Positions 32,069 through 39,809 of a stretch of DNA of 64,000 nucleotides are shown here, in pieces. Numbering within the stretch: position 1 is the first letter of the stretch; each line of letters starts with the position of its first letter. The DNA lies in NCBI GenBank assembly GCA_009691195.1, contig SHVA01000011.1, forward strand, positions 1 to 64,000, given 5' to 3'. The notes under the pieces are model-generated. The model saw nothing but the letters and a program-made list of their open reading frames with translations, had not been told where the DNA came from and did not search any database. A program made the position numbers and the translations under genes. The DNA comes from Solirubrobacterales bacterium. Its GTDB lineage: Bacteria; Actinomycetota; Thermoleophilia; Solirubrobacterales; 70-9.

Positions 32069-32868
32069 TGGGCGGCGGATGGCTCGCGGTCCCGCAGGGC
32101 TGGCTCAACTCGATCGGAGAGATCTTCGGGTTCTGCACCCGGGTCATGGGCCTGGTCTTCAGCGGGCGGGTTTTCCAGTTCTTCGGCGAGGCACTGCGCC
32201 AGACCGGCATCCTGATCCTCGGCTCGACCATCGTGATCTGGGGCCTTGTCTTCATCCTCGGTCTCCAGTGCGGAATCGAGGGCGCGTACTTCAACCGCTC
32301 GGTCGGCTCACCGTCATACGCGGGCGTCTTCGCCGCCTGGTGCGATCTGCGAGAGGTGGTGCCCTACGCGTTCGGCTACATGCTGGCGGCCAAGGTGGGC
32401 ACGGGAATCGTCGCCGAGATGGGCGCGATGCGGATCTCGGACGAGATCGACGCGCTCGAGGTGATGGGGGTGCCGCCGGTCACCTTCCTCGCGGCCACCC
32501 GCCTGCTGGCCGCCTGGATCGCATTCCCCTTCATGTACCTCGCCGCGGTCGGGATCGGCTTTTTCGCAAGCTGGCTGGCGGTCGTCGAGCAGATCGGCGA
32601 CGTTTCCTCCGGCGGCTACTTCCTGATCTTCTGGATGTTCCAGAATCCCCCCGACCTCTTATTCAGCCTGATCAAGGGCATGACGATGGCGACTGTCATC
32701 GTGCTGGTCGGCTGCTACTACGGCTACACGGCCGCGGGCGGTCCCGTGGGCGTCGGCACGGCGACTGCGAAGTCGATGGTGCTCAATATCGTCATGGTGC
32801 ACATGATCGGCATGATGGGCACGCTGGTCTTCTGGGGAGCTAATCCAAGAGCCCCAATAGGTGGCTAA
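32068..32868 (+). CDS. MlaE/YrbE family ABC permease (second copy)
   Basis: This 266-residue MlaE-type permease starts at GTG 32068, sharing one base with the TAG of the first copy (TAGTG). Motifs: KVGTGIVAEMGAMRISDEID, ALEVMGVPPVTFLAATRLLA and YYGYTAAGGPVGVGTATAKS. With the first copy it should form the heterodimeric membrane channel energised by the ATPase encoded 38 nt downstream. Confidence 0.92.
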   Translation: MGGGWLAVPQGWLNSIGEIFGFCTRVMGLVFSGRVFQFFGEALRQTGILILGSTIVIWGLVFILGLQCGIEGAYFNRSVGSPSYAGVFAAWCDLREVVPYAFGYMLAAKVGTGIVAEMGAMRISDEIDALEVMGVPPVTFLAATRLLAAWIAFPFMYLAAVGIGFFASWLAVVEQIGDVSSGGYFLIFWMFQNPPDLLFSLIKGMTMATVIVLVGCYYGYTAAGGPVGVGTATAKSMVLNIVMVHMIGMMGTLVFWGANPRAPIGG

Positions 32869-32906
32869 GGGCGGCAGGGCCGTCCGACCGAGAAAGGTGA
32901 GGCAAG

Positions 32907-33863
32907 TTGGCTGAGCGCAGGAGCAGTTCGAATAGATCGTCGTCCAAGAGCTCGAAGTCCACCAGCTCCCGCTCGAAGGCGAGCGGGCTGAAGTCGCAGG
33001 GCTTGGGCCAGGAGGACCTCTCGGGGCGCAACTACCTGATCCCCGGTGTGAACGCCCAGGACCCGGATCCCTACAAGTGGCATACCGGCGCCAAGCGCGA
33101 CCACGGCGGCGAGGATGCGATCGAGATCATCGACCTGGTCAAGCAGTTCGGCCGGACCCGGATCCTCAACGGCATCAACCTCGGCCTGCCCAACGACATG
33201 ATCTCGATGGTGCTCGGGCCGTCGGGGACCGGCAAGAGCGTGCTGATCAAGCACATCGTCGGGCTGCTCTATCCCGACGCCGGCGACGTGCTCGTCCATG
33301 GCGAGTCGATCCCGATGATGACCGACGACGAGCTGTTCGAGACGCGCAAGAAGTTCGGCCTGCTGTTCCAGGACGGCGCCCTGTTCGGCTCGATGAACGT
33401 CTACGACAACACCGCGTTCCCGCTCCGCCAGCACACCGACAAGGGCGAGGACGAGATCGAGAGCATCTGCATGCGCCGCCTTCGCGAGGTCGGGCTTGTG
33501 GAGGCGATGTACAAGATGCCCAACGAGCTCTCAGGGGGGATGCGCAAGCGCGCCGGGTTTGCCCGGGCGCTCGTGCTCGACCCGGCGATCGTCATGTTCG
33601 ATGAGCCCGATTCAGGACTCGACCCGGTCCGCACGGCGTTGCTGTGCGAGCTGATCCGCGAGATCCACGAGGAGAACGGCGGCTGTTACCTGGTGATCAG
33701 CCACGACCTCGGCACCGCGCGGCGGATCGCCGACTTCATCGCCGTCCTCTGGAAGGGGCGGATCGTGGAGAGCGGGCCGTCCCAGGAGCTGTTCGACTCA
33801 CGCAACCAATTCGTCAACCAGTTCCTCAACGCCGATGTGAAGGGCCCGCTCGCGATGGACTGA
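32907..33863 (+). CDS. MlaF/MceG-type ABC transporter ATPase
   Basis: This 318-residue ATPase has Walker A GPSGTGKSVLIK (about residues 105-116), the signature LSGGMRKRAGFARAL and Walker B IVMFDEPDSGLDP. The switch His lies in LVISHDLGTA. It carries an unusual 70-residue N-terminal extension rich in Ser, Lys and Arg. TTG start 32907 follows GGTGAGG, and no better start lies closer to the domain. In mycobacteria the equivalent MceG is encoded away from mce loci; here it sits with its permeases as in Gram-negative mla operons. Confidence 0.9.
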   Translation: MAERRSSSNRSSSKSSKSTSSRSKASGLKSQGLGQEDLSGRNYLIPGVNAQDPDPYKWHTGAKRDHGGEDAIEIIDLVKQFGRTRILNGINLGLPNDMISMVLGPSGTGKSVLIKHIVGLLYPDAGDVLVHGESIPMMTDDELFETRKKFGLLFQDGALFGSMNVYDNTAFPLRQHTDKGEDEIESICMRRLREVGLVEAMYKMPNELSGGMRKRAGFARALVLDPAIVMFDEPDSGLDPVRTALLCELIREIHEENGGCYLVISHDLGTARRIADFIAVLWKGRIVESGPSQELFDSRNQFVNQFLNADVKGPLAMD

Positions 33864-33869
33864 ACGGCC

Positions 33870-33875
33870 TAGTCT
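33870..33875 (+). promoter_or_regulatory. -10 box TAGTCT before MMPL gene
   Basis: TAGTCT ends 7 nt before the GTG at 33883. It suggests the MMPL transporter can be transcribed separately from the permease/ATPase genes as a leaderless mRNA. Confidence 0.5.
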
Positions 33876-33882
33876 CAGGGCC

Positions 33883-36567
33883 GTGAGGAGAGTCTTCGAG
33901 AGGGTTGCTGGGTTCGCCGTGAGGCGGCCCTGGGTGGTGATCGGGCTGGTGGTCGTGCTGGCCCTGGCCGGCGCCGTTGTTGGGCTGCGGTTGAAGAGTG
34001 ACGCCGGCACCGACACGCTCGTGGACGAGGACTCGCCGGCGTTCGAGGCGACCCAGAGCTTCCGCGACAAGTTCGGTGATGACGCCGCCGTGGTGCTGGT
34101 CCGCGAGGACCTGCGGCGGCTGCTGCTGACCAAGGACCTGCAGCCGCTGCTCGAGTTGGAGACCTGCCTCGCGGGTGGGACGCCGGTCGCGGCGACGTTG
34201 CCCCAGCAGGGCAAAGACCCTCTGCCCGAGGTCTGTGACCGGATCGCCAAGCTGGCCCCGAGCCGGGTGGTGTTCGGGCCGGCCACGTTCCTGTACCAGT
34301 CCGTGGCCCAGATCGGCCAGGTGCTCAGCGGCCAGATCCAGGGCGCCGTCGGCCAGGCTCAGCTCGCGGCTCGCGCCGCCCAGCGCCAGGCGGCGGCGCA
34401 GGGCCTCTCGGCGGCCGAGCAGAAGCAGGCCGGCGCCGCGGCGAGTCAGGCGGTGCTGCAGGGCTTCCAGGGCGATCTCTTCCGGACGGCGCTGGAGTAC
34501 AACCTGACCAGCGTCCCCCGGATCGACGACCCGGCCTTCGTCAGCCGCGTCGTCTTCGATACGACGCGGCCCCCCGGGACGCCCAAGGCGCGCTTCGCCT
34601 ACCTCTTCCCCAGCCAGAGCTCGGCCCTGGTCTCGATCAGGCTGCGCCCCGACCTCAGCGACGACGAGCGCCACGAGGCGCTCCAGCTCTTCCGGGAGGC
34701 GGCCGCGGACCCGCGCTTCGAGCTCTCCAGGGGCGACTACGTCGTCAGCGGCGCCCCCGCCGTCGTGGACGGCCTCTCGAGCGCCATCCGCTCGCAGCTG
34801 CTGCTGTTGCTGGGCGTCGCGATCGTGGCGATGGCGCTGGCCCTGGTGCTGGTGCTCGAGCCGCCGCTGCGACTGCTTCCCCTCGCGGTGGCGCTCGCCT
34901 CGACGGCGCTGCTGTTCGGCCTGGTCTCGCTGCTCGGCGGGTCGCTGACGATCGCGGCGATCGCGATGCTTCCCGTCCTGGTCGGGCTCGCGGTGGACTA
35001 CGCGATCCAGATCCAGGCAAGGTTCGCCGAGGCCCGCGCCGGCGGGCTGGCGCCGGGCCGCGCAGCGGTCAGCGGCGCGGGAGCCGGCGGGCCCGTGATC
35101 GGGACCGCCTGCCTGGCGACGATGGCCGGCTTCTCGGTCTTCCTGCTCTCGCCGAGCCCGCTGGTGCGCTCCTTCGGCCTCCTGCTCGTCGGAGGGATCG
35201 CGATCGCCCTGGTCGTGGCCCTGACGGCCGGATTGGCGGCGCTGGCGCTGTCTGCCTGGCGCGGGCCCGCGCCGACGCGGGCCGCGCCGCCCGCGGGCGC
35301 GCGGAGCGCCGGAGGACGTCTCTGGCGGCTGGGGAGCGCCGCGGTGGCGGTTGCCATCTCGGGGCCGCGCCGGGTGCTGCTGGCCGGACTGGTGCTCGCG
35401 GTCTGCGGCTGGATCGCGAGCGTGGGGACCAGGGTGGACACCGACCTTCGCGACCTGGGGCCACCCGACCTGCAGGAGATGAAGGACGTGCGGGCGCTCG
35501 AGGACGAGACAGGGATCTCCGGAGAGCTCAACGTGCTGGTTCAGACCGACGACCTCACCGACCCCGCGGTGATCAACTGGATGCGCTCCTTCCAGCAGCG
35601 GGTCCTGGAGCGAAACGGCTTCGGAGGTGGCAACCCCGACTGCCAGAAGGCCGACATCTGCCCGGCCGTGTCGCTCACCGACCTGTTCGCGGGAGCGGTC
35701 GGCGGCCAGACCCGACAGCGGGCGCGCTCGCTGCTGGAGTCGATACCGCCGTACTTCTCCCAGGCCGTGCTGAGCAGAGGGCCCAACGGTGAGATCGGCG
35801 ACACGGCCAACATCTCCTTCGGCATCCGCGTCCACCCGCTCGACCAGCAGCAGGACCTGATCGACGATGTGCGCTCGCAGATCGACCCGCCCGGCGCCAC
35901 CGGCCCGCCCGAGGGGACCACCGTCCGGGTCGCTGGACTGCCGGTGCTGGCGGCGGAGGCCAACAACGACCTCTCCCGGAGCCGCTGGTGGCTGCCTCCG
36001 GCCGGCCTGCTCGCCGTCGCCCTTGTCCTGATCGTCGTCTGGCGCTCGGTCCGCCGTGCGCTGATCCCGCTCGTCCCGGTGGTGCTGGCGACCGGTTGGT
36101 CGTCCCTCGTGGTCGCCGCCATGGGGATCCCGCTCAACCCGATGTCGGCGACCCTGGGGGCGCTGGTGATCGCGATCTCGACCGAGTTCAGCGTCCTGCT
36201 CGCGGCGCGCTATGAGAGCGAGCGGCGCTCGGGCGCCTCGGTCGGTGACTCTCTGCGGCTCACCTATGAGCGCACCGGCGCTGCCGTGGTCGCCTCGGGG
36301 GTCACCGTGATCGCGGGGTTCGCGGTCCTCGCCGCCGCGGGACTGCCGCTGCTCGACGACATCGGCCTGATCACGGTTGCGCCGATCCTGCGGGACTTCG
36401 GGCTGGTCACGGTGGTGGACCTCGCGGTCGCGCTCGCCGGGGTGCTCCTGGTGTTGCCGGCCACCCTCGTCTGGGCCGAGGAGGGCTTCCCCCTGCCGGC
36501 GCTTCGCGACCGGCGTCGCGCGCCGGCGGTCTCCAGGGCGGGACCGGTCGGCCCGGGGGCCCTCTAG
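33883..36567 (+). CDS. MMPL/RND family lipid-type transporter
   Basis: This 894-residue RND-superfamily protein has TM1 (about 16-36), a long extracytoplasmic domain with a Gln/Ala-rich helical stretch (about 146-202), TM2-6 (about 305-450), TM7 near 490, a second extracytoplasmic domain and TM8-12 (about 700-870). The layout resembles HpnN-type and MmpL exporters of hopanoids or complex lipids. LPVLVGLAVDYAIQIQARF contains the TM4 Asp expected for proton coupling, while the TM10 equivalent (ALVIAISTEFSVLLAARY) has Glu. It directly follows the MlaE/F genes and is 3 nt from a thioredoxin-fold gene, so all may serve one envelope-lipid system. Confidence 0.9.
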   Translation: MRRVFERVAGFAVRRPWVVIGLVVVLALAGAVVGLRLKSDAGTDTLVDEDSPAFEATQSFRDKFGDDAAVVLVREDLRRLLLTKDLQPLLELETCLAGGTPVAATLPQQGKDPLPEVCDRIAKLAPSRVVFGPATFLYQSVAQIGQVLSGQIQGAVGQAQLAARAAQRQAAAQGLSAAEQKQAGAAASQAVLQGFQGDLFRTALEYNLTSVPRIDDPAFVSRVVFDTTRPPGTPKARFAYLFPSQSSALVSIRLRPDLSDDERHEALQLFREAAADPRFELSRGDYVVSGAPAVVDGLSSAIRSQLLLLLGVAIVAMALALVLVLEPPLRLLPLAVALASTALLFGLVSLLGGSLTIAAIAMLPVLVGLAVDYAIQIQARFAEARAGGLAPGRAAVSGAGAGGPVIGTACLATMAGFSVFLLSPSPLVRSFGLLLVGGIAIALVVALTAGLAALALSAWRGPAPTRAAPPAGARSAGGRLWRLGSAAVAVAISGPRRVLLAGLVLAVCGWIASVGTRVDTDLRDLGPPDLQEMKDVRALEDETGISGELNVLVQTDDLTDPAVINWMRSFQQRVLERNGFGGGNPDCQKADICPAVSLTDLFAGAVGGQTRQRARSLLESIPPYFSQAVLSRGPNGEIGDTANISFGIRVHPLDQQQDLIDDVRSQIDPPGATGPPEGTTVRVAGLPVLAAEANNDLSRSRWWLPPAGLLAVALVLIVVWRSVRRALIPLVPVVLATGWSSLVVAAMGIPLNPMSATLGALVIAISTEFSVLLAARYESERRSGASVGDSLRLTYERTGAAVVASGVTVIAGFAVLAAAGLPLLDDIGLITVAPILRDFGLVTVVDLAVALAGVLLVLPATLVWAEEGFPLPALRDRRRAPAVSRAGPVGPGAL

Positions 36568-36570
36568 GGC

Positions 36571-37293
36571 ATGGCCGACGAGGGCCGGCCCCCCGACGGC
36601 AACGGCCGGCGGCCCGAGCGGGCCCGGTTTCGCCCCGGCACCATCTACTCGCTGATCGTGGGCCTCGTCTTCGTGGCGGTGGTGGCGGTCGCCGGCATCA
36701 ACCTGATCAGGACCGAGGACAGCGGCGTGCTCGGCGCCGGCGACCAGGGGGACCTTCCCCTCTCCCAGTTCGCGGTCCCCGACGCGCGTTCGGAGCTCAG
36801 TGGCGACGCCAACATCGCCCAGGACGACTGCGACACATCCACCGTTCCCTGTCCCGAGGCCTCGCGCCGCACGCCCGCATGCCGGGTCAGGCTGCCGGGC
36901 TCGATCGAGGTCTGCGACTTCTTCGACCGCCCCCTGGTCCTCTCGTTCTGGTTCACCCGCGGCGGCGACTGCGAGGCGCAGGAGGACGTCTTCGAGTCCG
37001 CCTACCGCCGATACCGCCCCAGGGTGAACTTCCTCGCGATCAACGTCCGGGATGACCGCAGCACGGTGCAGGACCTGATCTCCGAGAGGGGCTGGACTCA
37101 TCCGATCGGCCTCGACGCCGACGGCGCCCTCAGCAACCTCTACCGGGTCGGTGGATGCCCCACCTTCCTCTACGCCTATCCGGGGGGAATCCTCCAATCG
37201 ACGTCGATCGGCGAGCTCAGCCCCGCCCAGCTGGACCGGCGGGTGGACGACCTGCTCGCGGACTCGCGCCGCCGCGAGGCGCAAACGAGATGA
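36571..37293 (+). CDS. Membrane-anchored thioredoxin-fold protein lacking CxxC
   Basis: This 240-residue protein has one N-terminal TM helix (about 27-46) and an extracytoplasmic TlpA/AhpC-like thioredoxin fold (about 120-235). Where TlpA proteins have WCxxC, this one has FWFTRGGDCEAQ, leaving a single Cys. A further Cys precedes the cis-Pro (VGGCPTFLY). Four more cysteines (spacing 6, 9 and 10) lie between the TM helix and the fold. It is therefore unlikely to be an ordinary disulfide reductase and may be peroxiredoxin-like or structural. ATG 36571 is 3 nt after the MMPL stop, so it is probably co-transcribed. Confidence 0.75.
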   Translation: MADEGRPPDGNGRRPERARFRPGTIYSLIVGLVFVAVVAVAGINLIRTEDSGVLGAGDQGDLPLSQFAVPDARSELSGDANIAQDDCDTSTVPCPEASRRTPACRVRLPGSIEVCDFFDRPLVLSFWFTRGGDCEAQEDVFESAYRRYRPRVNFLAINVRDDRSTVQDLISERGWTHPIGLDADGALSNLYRVGGCPTFLYAYPGGILQSTSIGELSPAQLDRRVDDLLADSRRREAQTR

Positions 37294-37308
37294 CGAGATG
37301 AGGGACTG

Positions 37309-37962
37309 ATGGCCCTACCCGAGGAATGGGAGGCCGCTCCCGAGCCCGGCTGGGTCGCCCCGGTGCTGGCCGAGGAGTTCCCCGGCCTCGGGATCGCCTC
37401 CACGGTGGTCGCGTGCGGCAGCGGGCGGAGCCCCGCGGCGCTTCGCGAGCGGCTGCGGGAGCTGAGCAACCGCTTCCACGGCTCGCATGCGGTCATGCTG
37501 CGCCAGCGCCCGATCCCCTGGGCCTACCGGGTCTTCTTCCGTCACATCGGCCTCGATCCCGATCAGACCCGCACCCCGGTGGAGCAGGTGGCGCTCGACC
37601 GCATGCACGACGGCGGCTTCAAGAGCCGGGGTGTGCTCGAGGACGCGATCACGATCGCCACGATCGAGAGCGGCGTCGCGCTGACCGCGTTCGACGCCGA
37701 CATGCTCCAGGGAAGGCTGGGCCTGCGGCTCTTGGAGCCGGGGGAGCGCTTCGCCGGCCGCCGCTCGGCGATGCCGGAGGGCACGATCGCGATCGCCGAC
37801 GAGAGCCGGTCGCTGGCGATCCTGTTCGGGAAGATGGCGGAGGGGGTGGAGGTCGGACGCCGCACCAAGCGCACGGCGCTGGTCGCGATCGGCCTCAAGG
37901 GGGTGCCTGACATCGCGCTCGAGGAGGCCCTCTGGCTCGGCGCCAGCGCGATGAGGGCGTAG
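37309..37962 (+). CDS. B3/4 domain protein (PheT editing-domain-like)
   Basis: This 217-residue protein resembles stand-alone B3/B4 domain proteins (COG3382), related to the editing domain of phenylalanyl-tRNA synthetase beta subunit. Signature blocks are AYRVFFRHIGLDPDQTRTPV (about 66-85), the helix LEDAITIATIESGVALTAFD, and RRTKRTALVAIGLKGVPDI near the end. Some family members may deacylate mischarged tRNA or bind an amino acid; no specific role is shown. ATG 37309 follows GAGGG by 6 nt and lies 15 nt after the thioredoxin-like gene. Confidence 0.75.
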   Translation: MALPEEWEAAPEPGWVAPVLAEEFPGLGIASTVVACGSGRSPAALRERLRELSNRFHGSHAVMLRQRPIPWAYRVFFRHIGLDPDQTRTPVEQVALDRMHDGGFKSRGVLEDAITIATIESGVALTAFDADMLQGRLGLRLLEPGERFAGRRSAMPEGTIAIADESRSLAILFGKMAEGVEVGRRTKRTALVAIGLKGVPDIALEEALWLGASAMRA

Positions 37963-37998
37963 CGGCCTCCGGGGTTTCCGATCCACCCCGCACAGGGG

Positions 37999-38004
37999 TA
38001 TGAT
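37999..38004 (+). promoter_or_regulatory. -10 box TATGAT
   Basis: TATGAT lies 28 nt before the ATG at 38033. A weak TTTCCG lies 18 nt upstream of it. The ATG at 38000 is embedded in this box, so translation is assigned to 38033, which has GGAGGAAGGG in front of it. Confidence 0.55.
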
Positions 38005-38032
38005 CGTTTCTCAGCAGCGGAGGAAGGGAGTG

Positions 38033-38590
38033 ATGGCCGAGCTTCTCAGCGGAGACGAGCTTCCCGAGGTAATGGTCGTGCCTGAGGAGGCGCCGCTCGA
38101 GCTGCCGCCCGACTGGCAGCCGCCGTCAGTCGAGCATCTCGAGACCGAGTTCGTCGAGAACGACGACCTCGGCGCGCGTCGCGACCTCCGGATCCAGATC
38201 GCCCGCATGGAGGGCGAGCTCGGAGAGTTGTTCGGGTCGGCCTTTCCCCGCATGGGCATCGAGTTCGGCGTCGCCGCGCCGGGCGGGCCCAGGGTCCTGT
38301 CCGTGGACGAGCTGGAGCGGGTCAGGGACTCCCTCGCCGCGCGCCTGCAGGACGTTCGCGGCGAGCTTCACGACCGCACCCAGGTGGAGGAGTGCTACCG
38401 GGAGCGCCTCGAGCACCTGGTCGCCGAGCCCGGCGCCCACAGGTGGGTGCGCATATCCAACGAGGACATCGGCGAGCCGGGCTGCCGACACTGGCACTCA
38501 CGCCCACGCTGGGGGCCACTGGGCCTGCTGCTGAACTGGTGGCGGGTAAAGGTCTCATCCGGTTGCCCATTAGCCATGGGGCGGGGCTGA
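38033..38590 (+). CDS. Hypothetical protein with helical core and Cys/His/Trp-rich tail
   Basis: This 185-residue soluble acidic protein is not recognised. Residues 1-40 are Glu/Pro-rich, residues 45-135 are mostly charged helices (RIQIARMEGELGELF, LERVRDSLAARLQDVRGELH), and the end is distinctive: EPGCRHWHSRPRWGPLGLLL then NWWRVKVSSGCPLA. Two Cys and two His near the tail could bind metal or RNA. The TATGAT promoter, 28-nt leader and GGAGGAAGGG RBS strongly support a real, well-expressed gene. Confidence 0.6.
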   Translation: MAELLSGDELPEVMVVPEEAPLELPPDWQPPSVEHLETEFVENDDLGARRDLRIQIARMEGELGELFGSAFPRMGIEFGVAAPGGPRVLSVDELERVRDSLAARLQDVRGELHDRTQVEECYRERLEHLVAEPGAHRWVRISNEDIGEPGCRHWHSRPRWGPLGLLLNWWRVKVSSGCPLAMGRG

Positions 38591-38599
38591 GAGGCCCCG
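38582..38599. other. Hairpin over the stop codon of the hypothetical gene
   Basis: CGGGGC and GCCCCG form a 6-bp stem around the TGA at 38588-38590. It may be a weak terminator. There is no T-run, and the next gene starts only 31 nt downstream of the stop codon. Confidence 0.3.
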
Positions 38600-38621
38600 A
38601 CCCCGTCAGCTAGAGCAGAAG

Positions 38622-39125
38622 ATGGCCAACCGATCCTCGCGAAAGCGAAAGCGTCGGCGCCCGCGCGCCGCGCCGCCTCCGCCCGTCGCCGTCGCCTCCG
38701 ACGACCGCGCCCGCGCGGAGAAGAAGCGCGCCGCCGCCACGCAGGAGCGCCCCCAGCCCCCCTGGGGGACCTTCCCGCTGTCGGAGATCGTCGTGCTGAT
38801 CGGGATGGTCCTGCTGCTGGCTGGCTTCTTCATCCAGCCACCGCGCGGGCCGATCATGATCGGCGCCGGCCTCATCCTCGCCTCGCTCGCGGGCCTCGAG
38901 CTCGCGGTGCGCGAGCACCTCGCCGGATACCGCTCCCACAGCACCCTGCTCGCCGGTGCGGGGGGCGCGGCGGTCGTCGCCCTGCTGCTGGTCTTCGCCG
39001 GCGAGACGGTCCCCCCGGTCGCCGCGCTCGCCGCCGGCGTTCTGGTCTTCGCGCTCGCCGCCTGGGGCTGGGCGACCCTCTTTCGTCGCCGCTCGGGCGG
39101 AGCGCTGTTCAAGCTGCGCGGCTGA
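38622..39125 (+). CDS. Hypothetical membrane protein, four TM segments
   Basis: This 167-residue protein has a very basic N-terminus (KRKRRRPRAAPPPP) of about 50 residues and four hydrophobic segments (about 55-72, 80-96, 107-125 and 128-147). It ends with a short basic tail. The family is not recognised. It probably resides in the cytoplasmic membrane with the Arg/Lys-rich N-terminus inside. ATG 38622 is preceded by AGCAGAAG, a weak RBS. Confidence 0.55.
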   Translation: MANRSSRKRKRRRPRAAPPPPVAVASDDRARAEKKRAAATQERPQPPWGTFPLSEIVVLIGMVLLLAGFFIQPPRGPIMIGAGLILASLAGLELAVREHLAGYRSHSTLLAGAGGAAVVALLLVFAGETVPPVAALAAGVLVFALAAWGWATLFRRRSGGALFKLRG

Positions 39126-39132
39126 CCGCGCT

Positions 39133-39160
39133 GCGGGCCCGCCGTCCGTGGCGGACCCGC
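39133..39160. terminator. Bidirectional hairpin between convergent genes
   Basis: An 11-bp stem with one mismatch (39133-39143 with 39150-39160) and a 6-nt loop separates the membrane protein gene from the convergent mIHF gene. Confidence 0.6.
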
Positions 39161-39177
39161 CGAGGCAGTTCCCGTCT

Positions 39178-39555
39178 TTAGGCGGTCGCCGGGAGTGGCT
39201 GGGAGTTCTTGCGGGCGAGCGCGGTGGCCAGCAGCATCCGCTGGCGCTTGGTCAAGGTGCCGATCTTCTTGTTCTCACTCATGCTGAGCGCGGTGATGAA
39301 CTTGCGTGAGCGGGTGGTACCCCAGCGGCGCTGGCTGGCGAGCAGCTCGCCCACCGGCATGCTTTCGACCTCCCACGGACAATCGAGGATCACGTCGGCG
39401 GCGTTTCGGCTGCCGGCGGCAACGGTGCGCTTGAGGGCGGCTCGGGCCAGGCGAACCTCGTTGGCTCGGGCCAGGGCCTGCATGTGCTGCTGGTTGGCGC
39501 GGGGTGGAGCGATCGTGGAAGACGGCGCAGGGGCCATCGTGGATGCAGGGTGCAT
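39178..39555 (-). CDS. mihF: Actinobacterial integration host factor (mIHF) nucleoid protein
   Basis: This 125-residue protein has the mIHF core: a basic N-terminal helix (LARANEVRLARAALKR), DCPWEVESMPVGELLASQRR, the S13-like helix-two-turn-helix region (GTTRSRKFITALSMSENKKI) and TLTKRQRMLLATALA. It binds DNA non-specifically, bends or supports phage integration, and is essential in mycobacteria. GGAGGGAGAG immediately ahead of the ATG at 39555 fixes the start. Compared with typical mIHF, the GVG that usually precedes K-x-R is replaced by WGT. A consensus promoter lies about 130 nt upstream, giving a long leader. Confidence 0.82.
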   Translation of the reverse strand: MHPASTMAPAPSSTIAPPRANQQHMQALARANEVRLARAALKRTVAAGSRNAADVILDCPWEVESMPVGELLASQRRWGTTRSRKFITALSMSENKKIGTLTKRQRMLLATALARKNSQPLPATA

Positions 39556-39680
39556 CTCTCCCTCCAGGTGGTCGGTATTGACGTTCCGGTTGGCCGGCGG
39601 CCCGACGGCTTTTTTGAGCCGGGGAAGGGACGAGGTGACCATCAACTTCGTCCCCATTCTGCACCGGGAAGCGCTCGGCA
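39556..39680 (-). other. Long structured leader of mihF
   Basis: Between the promoter and the RBS lie about 125 nt that can form GGGACGA/TCGTCCC (7 bp) and CGGCT/AGCCG (5 bp, A-rich loop) hairpins on the reverse strand. No known riboswitch pattern was recognised. Leaders of this length are exceptional in this window. Confidence 0.4.
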
Positions 39681-39686
39681 GGGAGC

Positions 39687-39715
39687 AACCTACGAGAGCG
39701 TCGCGCCGGAGTCAA
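39687..39715 (-). promoter_or_regulatory. Consensus promoter TTGACT-N17-TAGGTT for mihF
   Basis: Reverse-strand -35 TTGACT (39710-39715) and -10 TAGGTT (39687-39692) are spaced by 17 nt. This is the best sigma-70-type match in the window and suits an abundant nucleoid protein. Confidence 0.7.
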
Positions 39716-39809
39716 CGCCCTGGATTTCGGCTCTGTCGCTAAGAGCAGCTATTTCGTTAAAGAGTTGTTTCCGGACCCCTCCGGCGTCCAGGCCGATTGG
39801 ACGCCCCGA

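Noticed and set aside
33826-37284. Long reverse-strand open frame opposite the MMPL gene
   Set aside because: Antisense shadow of the GC-rich MMPL and thioredoxin genes, with repetitive Arg/Gln/Asp composition.
38575-38625. GGGGCTGAGAGG and GACCCCGTCAG resembling a TPP riboswitch
   Set aside because: Only the CTGAGA-like core is present, inside the 3' end of a coding region. The AACCTG and GGTAATGC elements are missing, unlike the true TPP aptamer at 47878-47978.
39556-39657. In-frame 34-codon N-terminal extension of mIHF
   Set aside because: GGAGGGAG sits directly before the ATG at 39555, the extension has no RBS, and the core fold starts after 39555.
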